This document shows, in pieces, positions 1-10,650 of a DNA stretch of 64,000 nucleotides (its first letter is position 1; each line of letters opens with the position of its first letter). Location of the stretch: contig NC_052018.1 in NCBI RefSeq assembly GCF_015832195.1, forward strand, positions 37,639,052-37,703,051. The letters run 5' to 3'. A model generated the notes under the pieces. The model was not told where the DNA came from. It saw only the letters and a program-made list of their open reading frames with translations, and did not search any database. This DNA is from Motacilla alba alba. Taxonomy: Eukaryota; Chordata; Aves; Passeriformes; Motacillidae. The position numbers and the translations under genes were made by a program.

Positions 1-1909
1 TGCTGCCAAGTATACTGAGTATGTTTTTGCCCCTTTGTGAAAACAGAGCCTAGGGTGGGAAGCATTCAAGCACTAGTGTGGGCTTCAAAATAATGTTTCA
101 AAGGAGAGCACAGACTTGAGTAACTGAAAATCTATGCAGTATCATTTTTGGGGTTTATTTTGCACCAAAGTCACTTTTATCAATATTCACATTGCCACCA
201 CAGCTACCCAACATTCTTCAGCTCTTTAACCACAATGAACAGATTTTGTGGTATGTTTCTGGCATGCTTTGTAGGTGAATCTTTTATAGCAAGACCTTGT
301 TCTCTTCCTTGAGTGCTTTCTTTTTAGATGTCTTCCTTCTCCTGCTCATAAAATGTGGGTGTACAGGGGAGGAATTCTTCTAGCATAATGACTTGTCTCA
401 GTTTAAGGTTAAAGATGGGAGACATTGTACTATAGTACTGATGCAGACTTTTCTCAACTTTCTGTTAGCCCTGTGTATGAGGAGCAGATATGCTTATTGT
501 TTACATAAGGCTTCAATTATTTCTGAATTTTACTAGGTTACTGATCTTGTAGCAAGATGTTTCAAAATATAAATGTGTTATGCAAGAAGATAATTCTGTT
601 AATCAGATTTGCATTTCCACTTTATTAATTTCTTGTTCCTCCCTAATTTTCATGGAAAATCTCATGCCTGTGAATCATTATGAAGTAGAATTTTAGGGAA
701 GGAAGGCAATATTTTTATATATATGCATCTATGTATAAATGTCTCATTCAATATTTCTTGTGTGTCAGGCTTCCCACATGAACAAATGAATTCCTTTCTG
801 GGTTTTAAAGTCTCCTTCAGGCCGGATCATGTAGCATATTTTGAATTTAAAATGTAATTTACAATGCTTAGTTTGTTTGTTTTCAGAAGTAAAAACCATT
901 TGTAAGAGATTAGAAATATATCCCATTGCACTTTTCTTTCACTTTTTGTTATTTTTGACAGTATTTCTAATTTAACCATTACTGTTTGCTCATTAAAAAA
1001 AAAAAAAAAAAAAAAGCAAACCAAAATCGTGCTAATAAGGAAATAACAAATATACTATCTTATGCAAAAGAAAGAAAAATGCAGTTGTAAACCAGTATTC
1101 AGTAACGTATATACAGGTCCTGCTCAATATGAAAAAAAATAAGGGTCATGGAAACATCATATTTGCCTTTCTTATGACTAAAAAAACTATCTCAACATAG
1201 ATGAAATTAAACAAACACACAAAAAGTAAAAAATAAGATTTTTTCCCCTAGATCTGAAAATTATTAGGGAAATCATATGACTAAAACAGCACAGCCATAT
1301 CAGTTACCTTCCAAGTTACAGTGTAAGCTTCTTTGGATATCCTCACTACAAATTCTTTTAGTTTTGCAGCAAATTCTAAAATGTAATATTTCATGTCAGG
1401 CTTAGTGCAGAGCAGAGATTTTCTATTATGTATCACTTAGTGTGTTTTCCCCTATTACCATTTCTGGTATAGTCACATTGGTAAAAACATTTGTATAAAA
1501 ATTGTTGTATAAGCAAAATATTCTTCTTGTGTGCATGATGTTTGTTTATTTCCCAATAAACTGATGCTAGCTCAATCTATAAAAGAACATTCCCATGGTG
1601 AACTATGTCTCTAGCATAGTGGTTTGTTACTATAATTCTATTGGCATAACTATAATTACAATTCTTTTTGATTGCACACATGGCCTCAGAAGAAAATAGA
1701 TATGTGCTGTCTTCAATTCAAGTCCAAAAGTCAAATTTCACGTCTTATATCCATAAATCAGTGGACTACCTCTCAGCAGAACAACAAACTAATATTTTGC
1801 CTCAATCTATTTCAGGCTTTGTCCTTAATGAACAGTTAATGGCTGAAAACAAAACCAGAAGAAAATCCAAAATGCTAATCAATTTTGGTTTGAAATTTTT
1901 GGAAACCTT

Positions 1910-2014
1910 TTCCTTTTTTTTTTTTTCTCTTTGGTTTTTTGTTTTTCTATATTTTCTCTGTTTGTTGTTGTTGTTGTTGTTGTTTGTTTTATTGTTTTGC
2001 TTTGTTTTGTTCTG
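1910..2014. repeat. T-rich low-complexity tract with (TTG)n
   Basis: A long T-rich run contains about seven consecutive TTG units at 1961-1983, followed by TTTTG-type repeats. It produces a hydrophobic F/L-rich frame that is not a gene. The tract is on unique sequence and no retroelement body is visible beside it. Confidence 0.85.
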
Positions 2015-3021
2015 ATTTCATACATCCCTCAAATTCTTTATTGAATCTTAACAATTTTCTTTGACATTACCTTGTTTAGGTAAAGGTAAAAGTCATAGGA
2101 AATGAAGACTACTTTTAATTTTTTACTCTTTCTGAATTCATTTAAACCATTTTTTAAATGACATTTTCCCCTCTAGAACAGTGGTGAATACCATAAACTC
2201 TCATCACATTTCAAAAAATTCATAAAGTTATATGTAAAAATAACTTAGGAATGTGTATTATTATGATACAGGTGAAAAAAACTTTTAAAAATGCAAATAT
2301 TTTGATACAGTTTTTTATGATCCACATTACCTAAAGTAAAACTGAACATTATTAGCATTGCATTATATATATTTATTTAGAATGGCTTTTTTGGTTTGTT
2401 TAGCTTTTCTTAAGACTTAGGAGTAAAGCATACATAGCAATATTGTATAGAACTTCCAGAGAACATTTTTCTGGCATTGAAACCTCCTGGGAAGGAAATA
2501 GTGAGTTTGAGCCATGTTAGCCATACTAGACTTGGCAGAAAAAAAAAAAAAAAGTATATTTAAAGCATAATTTCTTCATGAATTAAACAAGCTATAAATG
2601 TTTGAACATTCTCAAAGGATATAAGATTTGTAAACAATGAGTAGCATGTATAGAAATACAAAGTGATGGGGATAAGACAAGTGGTATTCCTCCATTTATT
2701 ATTTAGGTCCAATGAAATGACTATTATCTGGCACTTCTATTAGAGAATTTCAAATTAATCATATGTGAATGCATTAAGGGTGGTTTAACAGATGATGGGC
2801 ATTGCCAATGGTATGTGTGTGGTGCATACCTTATTCAAGAATTCTTTATGGTTAGAAAGGCATGTTTCTTTTCATTGTCTTTATATTTTTTCCATTTCAT
2901 CCACATGACATAAAATACGAAAGTGTGTGGAGTTAAAGGGTTGGAAATTAAAAGAGGATTCAGATTTTTGTCCTAGTTAGTTCCTTAAGAGTAGAAGCAG
3001 TGTTTTTCCAGAGTAAATGTA

Positions 3022-3049
3022 TAAGGTGTTTCATGATTGAAACACCTTA
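3022..3049. repeat. Perfect 12-bp inverted repeat, 4-nt loop
   Basis: The left arm TAAGGTGTTTCA at 3022-3033 is the exact reverse complement of TGAAACACCTTA at 3038-3049, with loop TGAT between them. The pairing stops abruptly outside the arms (A opposite A). No ORF, dispersed repeat or terminator context is visible, so its role is unknown. Confidence 0.9.
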
Positions 3050-4118
3050 AATATTTCAGTCATGCTTTCAACACTGAAAATCTGCTTTCCATATGGAATT
3101 CATGACATACTCCTGGCAATTCTACTGTGCAGTGTAAAACTGGGCTTGTACCTGAGAAAGTCCAAATGCGTTCATACATTTTTTATCAATTGTTTGAGAA
3201 TACTAAAAAATATAAGTGAAAAAATTTAAAACCCCATTGCAGTACCCATATTGTAAACACATACAGAAATTCAGCCTCATTCTATACCACAGGCATGTTC
3301 AATTCCTGACTGCTGTTTGTTCTAGTCCAGGTACACAGAAAGACATATCCTGAATTTACCTATGCCATTTACACCTCACCTCTCTTTCAGTTTCTAAGCA
3401 GAAATTCAGCTTGGGAACAAATCAGACTTTTATTGCCATTATGGCTAGGTCTGAACCACAGAAAAGTCAAATTTCCATATTTTTCCTGGTCAATTGCTTA
3501 CACAGGCTTTAATATGAACTGTAAGACCATTTTCTTGAGCTGCAGCTGTTGTCAGTAAGAACCTTACTACTTTTAAAATTGAATTGATACCTTTATCCTC
3601 CGTTTAGACAAGAGAAATAATAGTGATGGTGCCAGAACACATCGATATAAAGCTTCACACCTTTGAGTCTCTTGGGGCATCTGTGCTGGGTCTGTAGCAC
3701 ATTCTGCAGGACTGGCTGACATAAAAAAAAAAAAACAGTGTTTTGAATGGGAGCAGGCTATTTGCCAATGTCCAGATGTTGTCTCCAGATATGTACTAGA
3801 TTTTTTTTCCCTGGATGGAAATATTCTTTAAAATCAAGCCAGTACAGAGAAGTCATAGATCCTTTTTTCATCTCAGGTTCTTGTTTAAAACATGAAGCTG
3901 AGTTTAAACCATAGTGGACTTAGGTGTCAGAGACAACTCAAAACACTTATCTAGGTCTGAATTTACTTTTTCAAGTGGAATACTAATGCTCTCTGGGCCA
4001 GCCTGTTCAGACCTATGCGCAGCAAAACAGCAAAGTCTGCCAGGGTGGCACACATGAAGTTTGCAGTGGGAAAATTTTCAAAACATTTTTCAGGCTTGCG
4101 TATTTTTCTCTTTTTTTA

Positions 4119-4526
4119 ATGGTTTGTGGAGATCGTTTCTCTGTCAGAGGAGAATCTGAAATAAAAAGAGCTGTTCACAGCCTCCTTGGTAGCCTCTTGA
4201 AGGTTTTCAAATGTAAGAAAAAATGTTGTGGGAAGAAAAACCCAGCAAAGCTTGGTGAGCTTAGCTGGAGCTTTAAAGAGATTATACCCAAAGTTCAGAC
4301 AGACTTGGAAAAAGTTGAACTTGACTGTTATCTTGAAAAGCTTTCGAAGGCAGGGATCATCAACACAACCACAGCTCTCATCTCTGGCAAACAATTTCAA
4401 GCAGCTTTAGTATTAGATAGTATAGCCTGGAGACTCAGGAGAGAATTTTCAAGGCTGCTGTTTCTTTATAGGTTTCAGATTTGGAAGCAAAGTTTACTGT
4501 TGCTACATCTAGAGAAAGAAAAATAG
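4119..4526 (+). other. Unrecognised 135-codon open frame, doubtful gene
   Basis: This is the longest ATG-to-stop frame in the window that is neither simple sequence nor antisense to CR1. The product is predicted to be basic and lysine/leucine-rich, with a KCKKKCCGKK cluster around residues 51-60. I recognise no domain, signal peptide or family. A 94-codon frame also runs on the opposite strand over 4116-4400, so absence of stops here is not strand-specific, and there is no clear Kozak context, splice pattern or polyadenylation signal assignable to it. One such frame is plausible by chance in 64 kb of eukaryotic DNA. Alternatives are an exon of an unannotated lncRNA or a decayed retrocopy. I consider coding function unlikely. 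Confidence 0.12.
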
Positions 4527-4839
4527 TAGTTAGATACTGAAGATGTGTACAATGGTCATTCCCTCAGTGTTATTATTTTCAACTGCAGAAAGAATAAATC
4601 TGATATGATTAGAATTTTTTTTAAGCAACTACAGCATTAGATGGTCCTTGTGGTTGGAAACAACATTATAGGAAACTTTTGCCCTCTGCCAGGCATGGCA
4701 TTTTGACTGTTCAGAAGTCAGGTTTTATAGGCACATCACAGTTTCCTGACTACAGGAAATAAGTTCTTGGGTTCATTTCAACTTGCGAAAAGGAAAAAAA
4801 ATGCAGCACCACCATAGCACCTTTATAGATAGTTTTATT

Positions 4840-5065
4840 ATCATAGAGTCATAGAATGGTTTGGGTTGGAGGGACCTTAGAAAACATCTAGTTTTACCCC
4901 CTTTCCATGAGCAGAGACACCTACCAGTAGAACATGCTGCTCAAAGGTCCACCCAGTTTTGCCTTGAATACCTCCAGGGATGTTCATCCACAAGTTCTCT
5001 GGCCAGTCTGTTCCAGTGTCTCACCACCCTTACAATAAAGAATTATTTCTTATTATCTACCTATT
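4840..5065 (-). mobile_element. CR1 LINE 3'-end fragment (minus)
   Basis: The segment starts with the reverse complement of the CR1 3' tail (TCATAGAGTCATAGAATGG at 4841-4859) and continues with the CR1 3' untranslated region: the GGTTTGGGTTGGAGGGACCT block, the CTGCTCAAAGG segment and the CACCACCCTTACAATAAAGAA segment. This is the short, 5'-truncated form usual for CR1, which inserts by target-primed reverse transcription and starts copying at its 3' end. It is about 225 bp long with no coding remainder. The similarity decays near 5065, which I take as the 5' truncation point. The element belongs to the common avian CR1 group; I cannot name the subfamily without alignment. Confidence 0.92.
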
Positions 5066-7764
5066 ACAGTACTTGAAGTGATCTCCTATCATTTTTTTTT
5101 TAACATTATCTTTGTGGGTACAAATGACTGGACATGTTCCTTTTCAGGGATTGGCAAACAGAAAGTGCTAATATTACTTGCTAAAAAGCTTCTTTTGGGG
5201 TCTCTTGTGTTTTGGAAAATGAGAGATGAGGTTCATGGTCTCGATGCACAGAAAGACTGAATAATGTATAAAATAATTATGCCTGCCTACTGCAATGGTA
5301 TGCCCTGCCACAAGCTGCCAGAACTGGGGACTGCCATGTGCTGGGGACGCGGTTTTTGATAAACTGTTTCTAGAGTCATATAAAACAAAATTATTCCAGA
5401 TTAATAATCTATTTATAATATTAAAAAGGTATTTAAAATTATCTTGCAAGTCAAATGTCAGCAGTGAATATCAATTTAATAGTTTCATCTTTTTTGTCAT
5501 GTTGTCTGCAACAAAAATAGTGTTTTAAGAGAGACCTCCAAACTATGTGGGGAGGAAGTGTGTGTCAGTTGGAAGCTCATTAGCCTCAGTTTGATCAAAT
5601 TTACTTGTACTTGGTATCCTCTGCCTTAGCAGAGAATAGGGACAAGATATTAGTGACATAACAGAGCTGAGGAACATCTACAGAGTCAGGAAAATGTAAA
5701 TTATCTTGTCATAATTTACTCTGTTACACCAAAAGAATCTCTCTTTAAAATTAAAAAAAAAAAATCAAGAAAGGAAGTAAAGGCACTATCTAACACACCT
5801 ACACAGTTTTTTAAACTATTCCACCCAACTGACTTTTTCCTTTCTTTATGTGTATTCTGTTGTGGTGGTCAGAAACTAGTCCTAGTGGCCAGGCTGAGGA
5901 ATGAATTTTGTAGCTTCATTCTCCATAGCTGTTAAGAAATGGACATTTCCATTTCAGAAAAAGGGTAAAGGTATATAAGCTCTAACAGCAAACAAATGAT
6001 TTCTCAGCCTTTTGCTGCATGATGCTTTGGAAGGTTTCATCTTCTTCAGTACTAAGAGAACAGACATGCATTTTAGACTCATGTTTTGCATTATTAACCT
6101 GTCCTTATCCATAGATCTAGCAAGTATGAGATTAATATGCAATTTATTATAAGAAAGAATGTTGAAATAGTGAGGTTTTCCATGCTTATCTCAGCATTTA
6201 TATAGTTTATTCATCATTAAAATCAATGCATAATCATAACTGGATGTATGAGCAAGCTGTCAGGCACAGCGACAAATTCAAGGAGGCAGGTAATTTACCA
6301 GAGTCTCTACATTTGGCTAAGGAATAACAGGTTATGGTGGTAATCTTTTCAAACAATCATTTTGAAATCATTTTTCAAGAACAGATTCAAATAGAGATAA
6401 TATCTTGGAACATTCAGTGCAAGGAAAAAATATGAAAAATATATAACTAATGAAATATCTTAGAGTGCTCAGAGGCTGTCAGGTACATGATAGTATAGCT
6501 GCTTGCAACTGTTGTTTTCTTATCTGTGTTAAAGTGTTTGAATGCTCACACTAACATGGGATTCATAAATATTTTAGCTCAGCAACAATAAGCCATATGA
6601 ACCAGTAGACTGTCCATGGCAATAAGCAGTCTGAGTTGTAGTATGTTAGATTTATAGAACAAACACAGGTCCATTTCTTAGTCTTTATCCAAGGTTTGAC
6701 CCAAATCCTACAGAAGTTAATCATGGCTTAATCCACTATCTATTGCAGCCGCTGGAAAGCTCTCATACTCTGACTCTCTAGCGAGAGTCTTTTCACAAGG
6801 TGACAGTAAAAACCTTCAAGATAAGAACAGAAGCAAGATCTGAACAACTGCTGAGCTGTAGAAGCAAGATTTCAGATATTTCCCACTGATTTGGTTGAGG
6901 AAAACACTTCACACCTTCTTTGCAGGTCCTGCAAAGGAAACAGAACAAGTGTCTGTAGAAAATTTACTTTGGGGAAAATACATGTTTGAATTACCTATGG
7001 ATAAGTCTCAGATAGACAAGATTATTTTAGGCTTCTTTTTGGGCATCAATTTTCAGCCTGGAACAATTTGCACCTCCAGAACAACACCAGAATTAGGTCA
7101 GATTGAACAGTGAGTCAGATTGAATAGTGGGAGAGGAAGGATCTTTATGCTTGTGATGCTTGTTCAGCATGGTTATAAAATGAATTATGGACATATTGAG
7201 TAAGAAAAACTACAATGATGACGATCCTTCAGAAAGTCACTTTCTGGAATTATCGGCATCATACATTATGGCTCAGGAAGCGAATAGTAAAGGATTTCCT
7301 TAGCTTTCATAAATTTCTTAGTTGTCTCTTGGATTTAGCAGTGGGTGTCTTTCTATTTTCTAGAGATGTTCTGCTTATTTCATGACTAAATTATTTTCCT
7401 TGGGAAATATTTTTATCATTACTTATATACATGGTCAATTCAGGAAGCAATTTAAACAGAAAAGTCAAGTGCATTTACAAATGCATGCTTCTTAGGAGAT
7501 CCTTGTGAGAACCACTGGATTCTCACTGGAGAAATAACATCTTGGGGTTTGGGAGGTATGTAAACTGAGTCTATTAACTGTCATTCTTTTCAGGAATGTT
7601 ACTGAATTTCTTTACTTTCAGGAAAGTGCTGAGACAGTTATGCCTTAGCAGTCACAGTCTTCCCTGAAGATTTTTGTTGCATGCAGAAAATGTACTGTTA
7701 ATATAAGATAGCACACATCTCAAGAAAACGGAAACATTTCCAGCTGAAGATGTTTGTGAGACAC
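5066..7764. other. Unique AT-rich noncoding DNA
   Basis: I see no gene, RNA or dispersed repeat in this stretch. Short A-runs occur at 5749-5764, and a 17-bp tandem duplication with one mismatch lies at 7097-7130. Open frames of 60-90 codons occur on both strands without recognisable protein features. Confidence 0.55.
7097..7130. repeat. 17-bp tandem duplication (2 copies)
   Basis: Copy 1, GTCAGATTGAACAGTGA at 7097-7113, is followed directly by GTCAGATTGAATAGTGG at 7114-7130. Two bases differ (C/T at unit position 12, and the final base). It looks like a local slippage duplication. Confidence 0.85.
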
Positions 7765-8179
7765 AAGGCGAATCACTCTCCTATGAGGAGCACCTGAGGA
7801 AGCTGAGTGTGTTTAGCCTGGAGAAAAGGAGGCCCAGGGGAGACAATATAATTCTCAACAATTGACTGAAAAGAGGCTATAACCAGGTGGGGCTTAGCCT
7901 CTTCTCCCAGGCAAGCAGCGACAGGACAAGAGGACAGAGCCTTAAGCTGCACCAGGGATGGTTTAGCCTGGACATTAGGAAGATGTTCTTCACAGAAGAG
8001 CAATTGGGCATTGGAATGAGCTGCTCAGGGATGTGGTGGAGTCATCATTCCTGGGGGCATTTAATACAAGACTGGATATAGTACTCAATGCCATGGGCTA
8101 CTTGACAAGATGGTGTTAGGTCATAGGTTGGACTTGATGATCTCTCTTACCTAGATGATTCTGTGAATCTGTTATTCTT
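7765..8179 (+). mobile_element. CR1 LINE 3' fragment with ORF2 C-terminus (plus)
   Basis: The element begins in the conserved CR1 block reading CTCTCCTATGAGGAGCACCT and runs through the AGCCTGGAGAAAAGGAGGC block to a tail with GATTCTGTGAATCTG at 8158-8172. Translation over 7887-8081 gives the ORF2 C-terminal signature: LFSQASSDRTRG, then LDIRKMFFTEEQ. After that the family motif (HWNRLPREVV-like) is lost by a frame change, so the copy is dead. About 415 bp survive, the rest being 5'-truncated. CR1 ORF2 encodes an endonuclease and reverse transcriptase; only the extreme C-terminal part is represented. No flanking duplication is expected, because CR1 usually leaves none. Confidence 0.93.
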
Positions 8180-9109
8180 TGTTATAGGAAGAGCTCTGAG
8201 AGTGTTATTGTTTAGATTTTTTTTTTTTTTTTTGAGATGAATGAAGTTGGGAAAAAACAATCAATCTCTAGCATCTTCTAATGTAGTGTAAATGAGATGT
8301 TTCTTACACTGTCTTCATATTTATGCTCCTCAGATGACAGATCCTGTAGGAAGATATTCTTGAATAGAGGCATGCTGAGAGGGTAGGAGTTTCTTATGCA
8401 CTCTTATAAAATCCCTGGCTTAAAATTTGCCAGCTGTATGCAGGGAAAAATCTGCCTGGTTTCTTCCCCCTATTTTTTTTTTTTTCATAAACAGCTAAAC
8501 TTTCTAGATGAGTTCCTTAAAGAAATCCCACTAATATTAGACAAAGCTAGTCAGAAGACAAATTCAGATTATATCAGAGCCAAAGTAAAACATGAAGATG
8601 TGTCATTTGGCAGAGTGAGACACCCTGGGGGCTGAGCATTGGTTAGCGAAGTAGATGATTAAGGTTCTGCTTGATGCTGTGCTGGCATAGAATGAGCTGG
8701 CATTAAATAAAGGTTTGAAACTGATCCTCTGTTAGCTTAGCTAAGTTTCCCAGCCAACCAGTGCATGTAGATACATACTTGTTTTTCTGCATCCAGGAAG
8801 AAAATCAGTTTTTAATGTGAGAACAATTTTTCTGACACATTTATCATTTACCACAAAGCTTTTAAATTAATAAATTAAAAAAAAAAAACAACAAAAAAAA
8901 CCAAACAAAAAGAATGTAAAAAAGCTAGTTCCTCAGCAGAACCACCATTTTAAGGGGAGCTCTTTAGAACTCAGAGCATGCCTGTGTTTTTATGTTAGCA
9001 GCTAAAAAACATGATAAGTCCTCTTTCCTTACATAACTGGAGATTCTGAAAAAAATTATAGTTAAATTTTCTGATATCCCACTCTTAAGGGAAAGAGACA
9101 CCCAAGATT
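8180..9109. other. Noncoding DNA with T- and A-runs
   Basis: A T-run at 8217-8234 lies just downstream of the CR1 tail, and an A-rich stretch (AAACAAC, AAACC type) occupies 8873-8920. No gene or further dispersed repeat is visible. A 79-codon open frame at 8396-8635 crosses a T-run and has no recognisable family. Confidence 0.6.
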
Positions 9110-9823
9110 TGTGGTTGAAAGAAAAAAGTCAGAGGGTCTGCAAAAACTCACAAAGTTTTATTAATAAATTCCACACTTGGCATAGAAATCAACATGGTAG
9201 TACTACTATTTAGGCCCACAACAGTGGGTTTTAGGTAAAGGGGTGAGATGAAAAAGAAGAGAGATAGAAAGAGATTAATTAACGAGAAAGAGAGAGAAAG
9301 TGAAAGAGAGAAAAAATGCGATCACCAGTTCTGGTTCCAGTACTGATCCACAAACAGGATGTCCAGGGTCCTGGGGTGCACATCCAGGCTGGTTGGGGGT
9401 ACCCGTTTATAAATAGGTTTTCCCTGTCCTGAATACAGGTTTCTCACTTCCTATGCAAACAAGTTATCATTCACAGTCTGTTCTTTCAGACCCTACTGGA
9501 AATGTGTCAGAAGGCTTCAGGGGTCTTTGGTGGTCTTCATCCCTCCTACAGTCCAATCTTCACTTCTCAGTTTCATTCCTGTGCTTGTGCTGTACTGTGC
9601 TGTGCTTATTTCCAGGGACAAGAACAAGGATGTTTGTCCTGAAAAAGTGCTGCCCTACCTCTTTATAGCCCCCTTCTCCTGACACATCTTGTTCTTCCAC
9701 GTGGTGTGGTATTACCAATAATCCTTGTCTGTTATTACGAAGGATCCTCAGATGGCTTCACATTCATCTGTCTGTCAGTATTTGAGACACACACATTAGA
9801 CCCTTATCTTCTGGAATTCTACA
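9110..9823 (-). mobile_element. Endogenous retroviral LTR (minus), likely the 3' LTR
   Basis: Read on the minus strand, the unit starts TGTAGAATTCCAG at 9823 and ends in CA at 9110-9111, giving the TG...CA termini of an LTR of about 714 bp. Inside, in that orientation, lie a TATA-like TATTTATAAA near 9408-9418 and an AATAAA polyadenylation signal at 9157-9162, close to the 3' end. The order fits U3-R-U5. The plus strand carries a GA-rich block at 9243-9316 and CT-rich stretches near 9660, common in bird LTRs. Immediately outside the U3 end is a polypurine tract (next entry), so this should be the 3' LTR with retroviral interior to its right. I cannot assign the class with certainty; TGTAGAATTCCAG recalls songbird ERV LTR termini. 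The left boundary is less secure than the right one. Confidence 0.7.
9243..9316. repeat. GA-rich simple repeat inside the LTR
   Basis: A purine-rich stretch of AGAGAGA, GAAAGAGA and AGAAAG units is interrupted by ATTAATTAA near 9277-9285. It lies within the LTR and may derive from it rather than being a later expansion. Confidence 0.85.
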
Positions 9824-9841
9824 AATTTCCCCTCCTAAATC
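9824..9841 (-). promoter_or_regulatory. Polypurine tract beside the LTR
   Basis: Read on the minus strand, AGGAGGGGAAATT directly precedes the LTR start TGTAGAATTCC. A purine run (here AGGAGGGGAAA) abutting U3 is the plus-strand primer site of retroviruses. Its position is the main reason for calling 9110-9823 the 3' LTR. The run is short, so chance is not excluded. Confidence 0.6.
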
Positions 9842-10650
9842 AGATAATGTTTTAAAATGCTGAGATTTCTTGTGGAACAACAGTTCAGTATATGATCAAG
9901 TTGTTTCTAGAAATGCTGGATCAGAAGGATTTTGCAAGACTGGGCGAGGCAACATGCAGTAGCTGGTCCAGTACATCGGAACTCAGTACACAGATTCTTG
10001 AATCTTGCAGTAAAAATAATGTGTATCAAAGATATTTGTGAAGGGAGGAAATAGAATGTAGTGCACTATCCCCTTTGAAAGTAATAAGCAGTTTCAGGGT
10101 ATAATTAAGTATCATCTGTTTGACAACTACAGTGTTAGATTCAAATGAAAAGACAACATTAAACTTACCACCAATCTATAAAATATATTTTAAGTTATTA
10201 AATGAAGCATTTTCCATTAATTTCTGTTATTTACAACTCATATTTAAAGTTTCCTCAGAAAACAAGATAACAAGGATTCAAAGATGTCTTCAGATTTGCA
10301 CATTCTTATATTTTCAGAAGATAGTAGAAGCATCTTTTCCCTGTGCAGCACATCTTGGAGCTTACTTTATTTGCTCTCTTTCTTCCTCTGTCAAGCAGTC
10401 TTTTCTCAGCTATTTAATCTTGTATGAGCACATTTCATCCATGCTGGCTTTCTTTTCTGCTTATCTCTGAAACTGTTGTGTAGCCTATAGATGTATCATA
10501 ATCTAACATATTATCTACCTAAGCTGTTTTATCCATGCGCTGGGCTACAGAGTCCTTGATACAGAGACAACAGGTAGTCAGCATGCAGCTGATGCACACA
10601 AAATGCAGCCCGGTCTTTAAAAGTGATTGATAATTTTGAAGCATTCAAAC
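9842..10650 (-). mobile_element. Possible retroviral interior remnant (boundaries unknown)
   Basis: If the polypurine tract is real, sequence to its right should be the 3' part of a provirus on the minus strand. The first about 200 bp have a base composition unlike the AT-rich surroundings. A segment at 10540-10615 (CTGGGCTACAGAG to ATGCAGCCCGG) also stands out and, read on the minus strand, gives a short hydrophobic, cysteine-rich peptide. Stops break every frame and no gag, pol or env motif is identifiable. No matching 5' LTR was found further right in the window. This is inference from position, not homology. Confidence 0.25.

Larger units (their letters stand above)
1..4839. other. Unique AT-rich noncoding DNA, no gene seen
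   Basis: No exon, RNA gene or dispersed repeat is recognisable here. The stretch holds simple tracts: an A-run near 995-1015, a T-rich block with TTG repeats at 1910-2014, A-runs near 2540 and 3724, and an exact hairpin at 3022-3049. An open frame at 4119-4526 is listed separately. Ancient decayed repeats could be present below what can be seen by eye. Confidence 0.6.
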
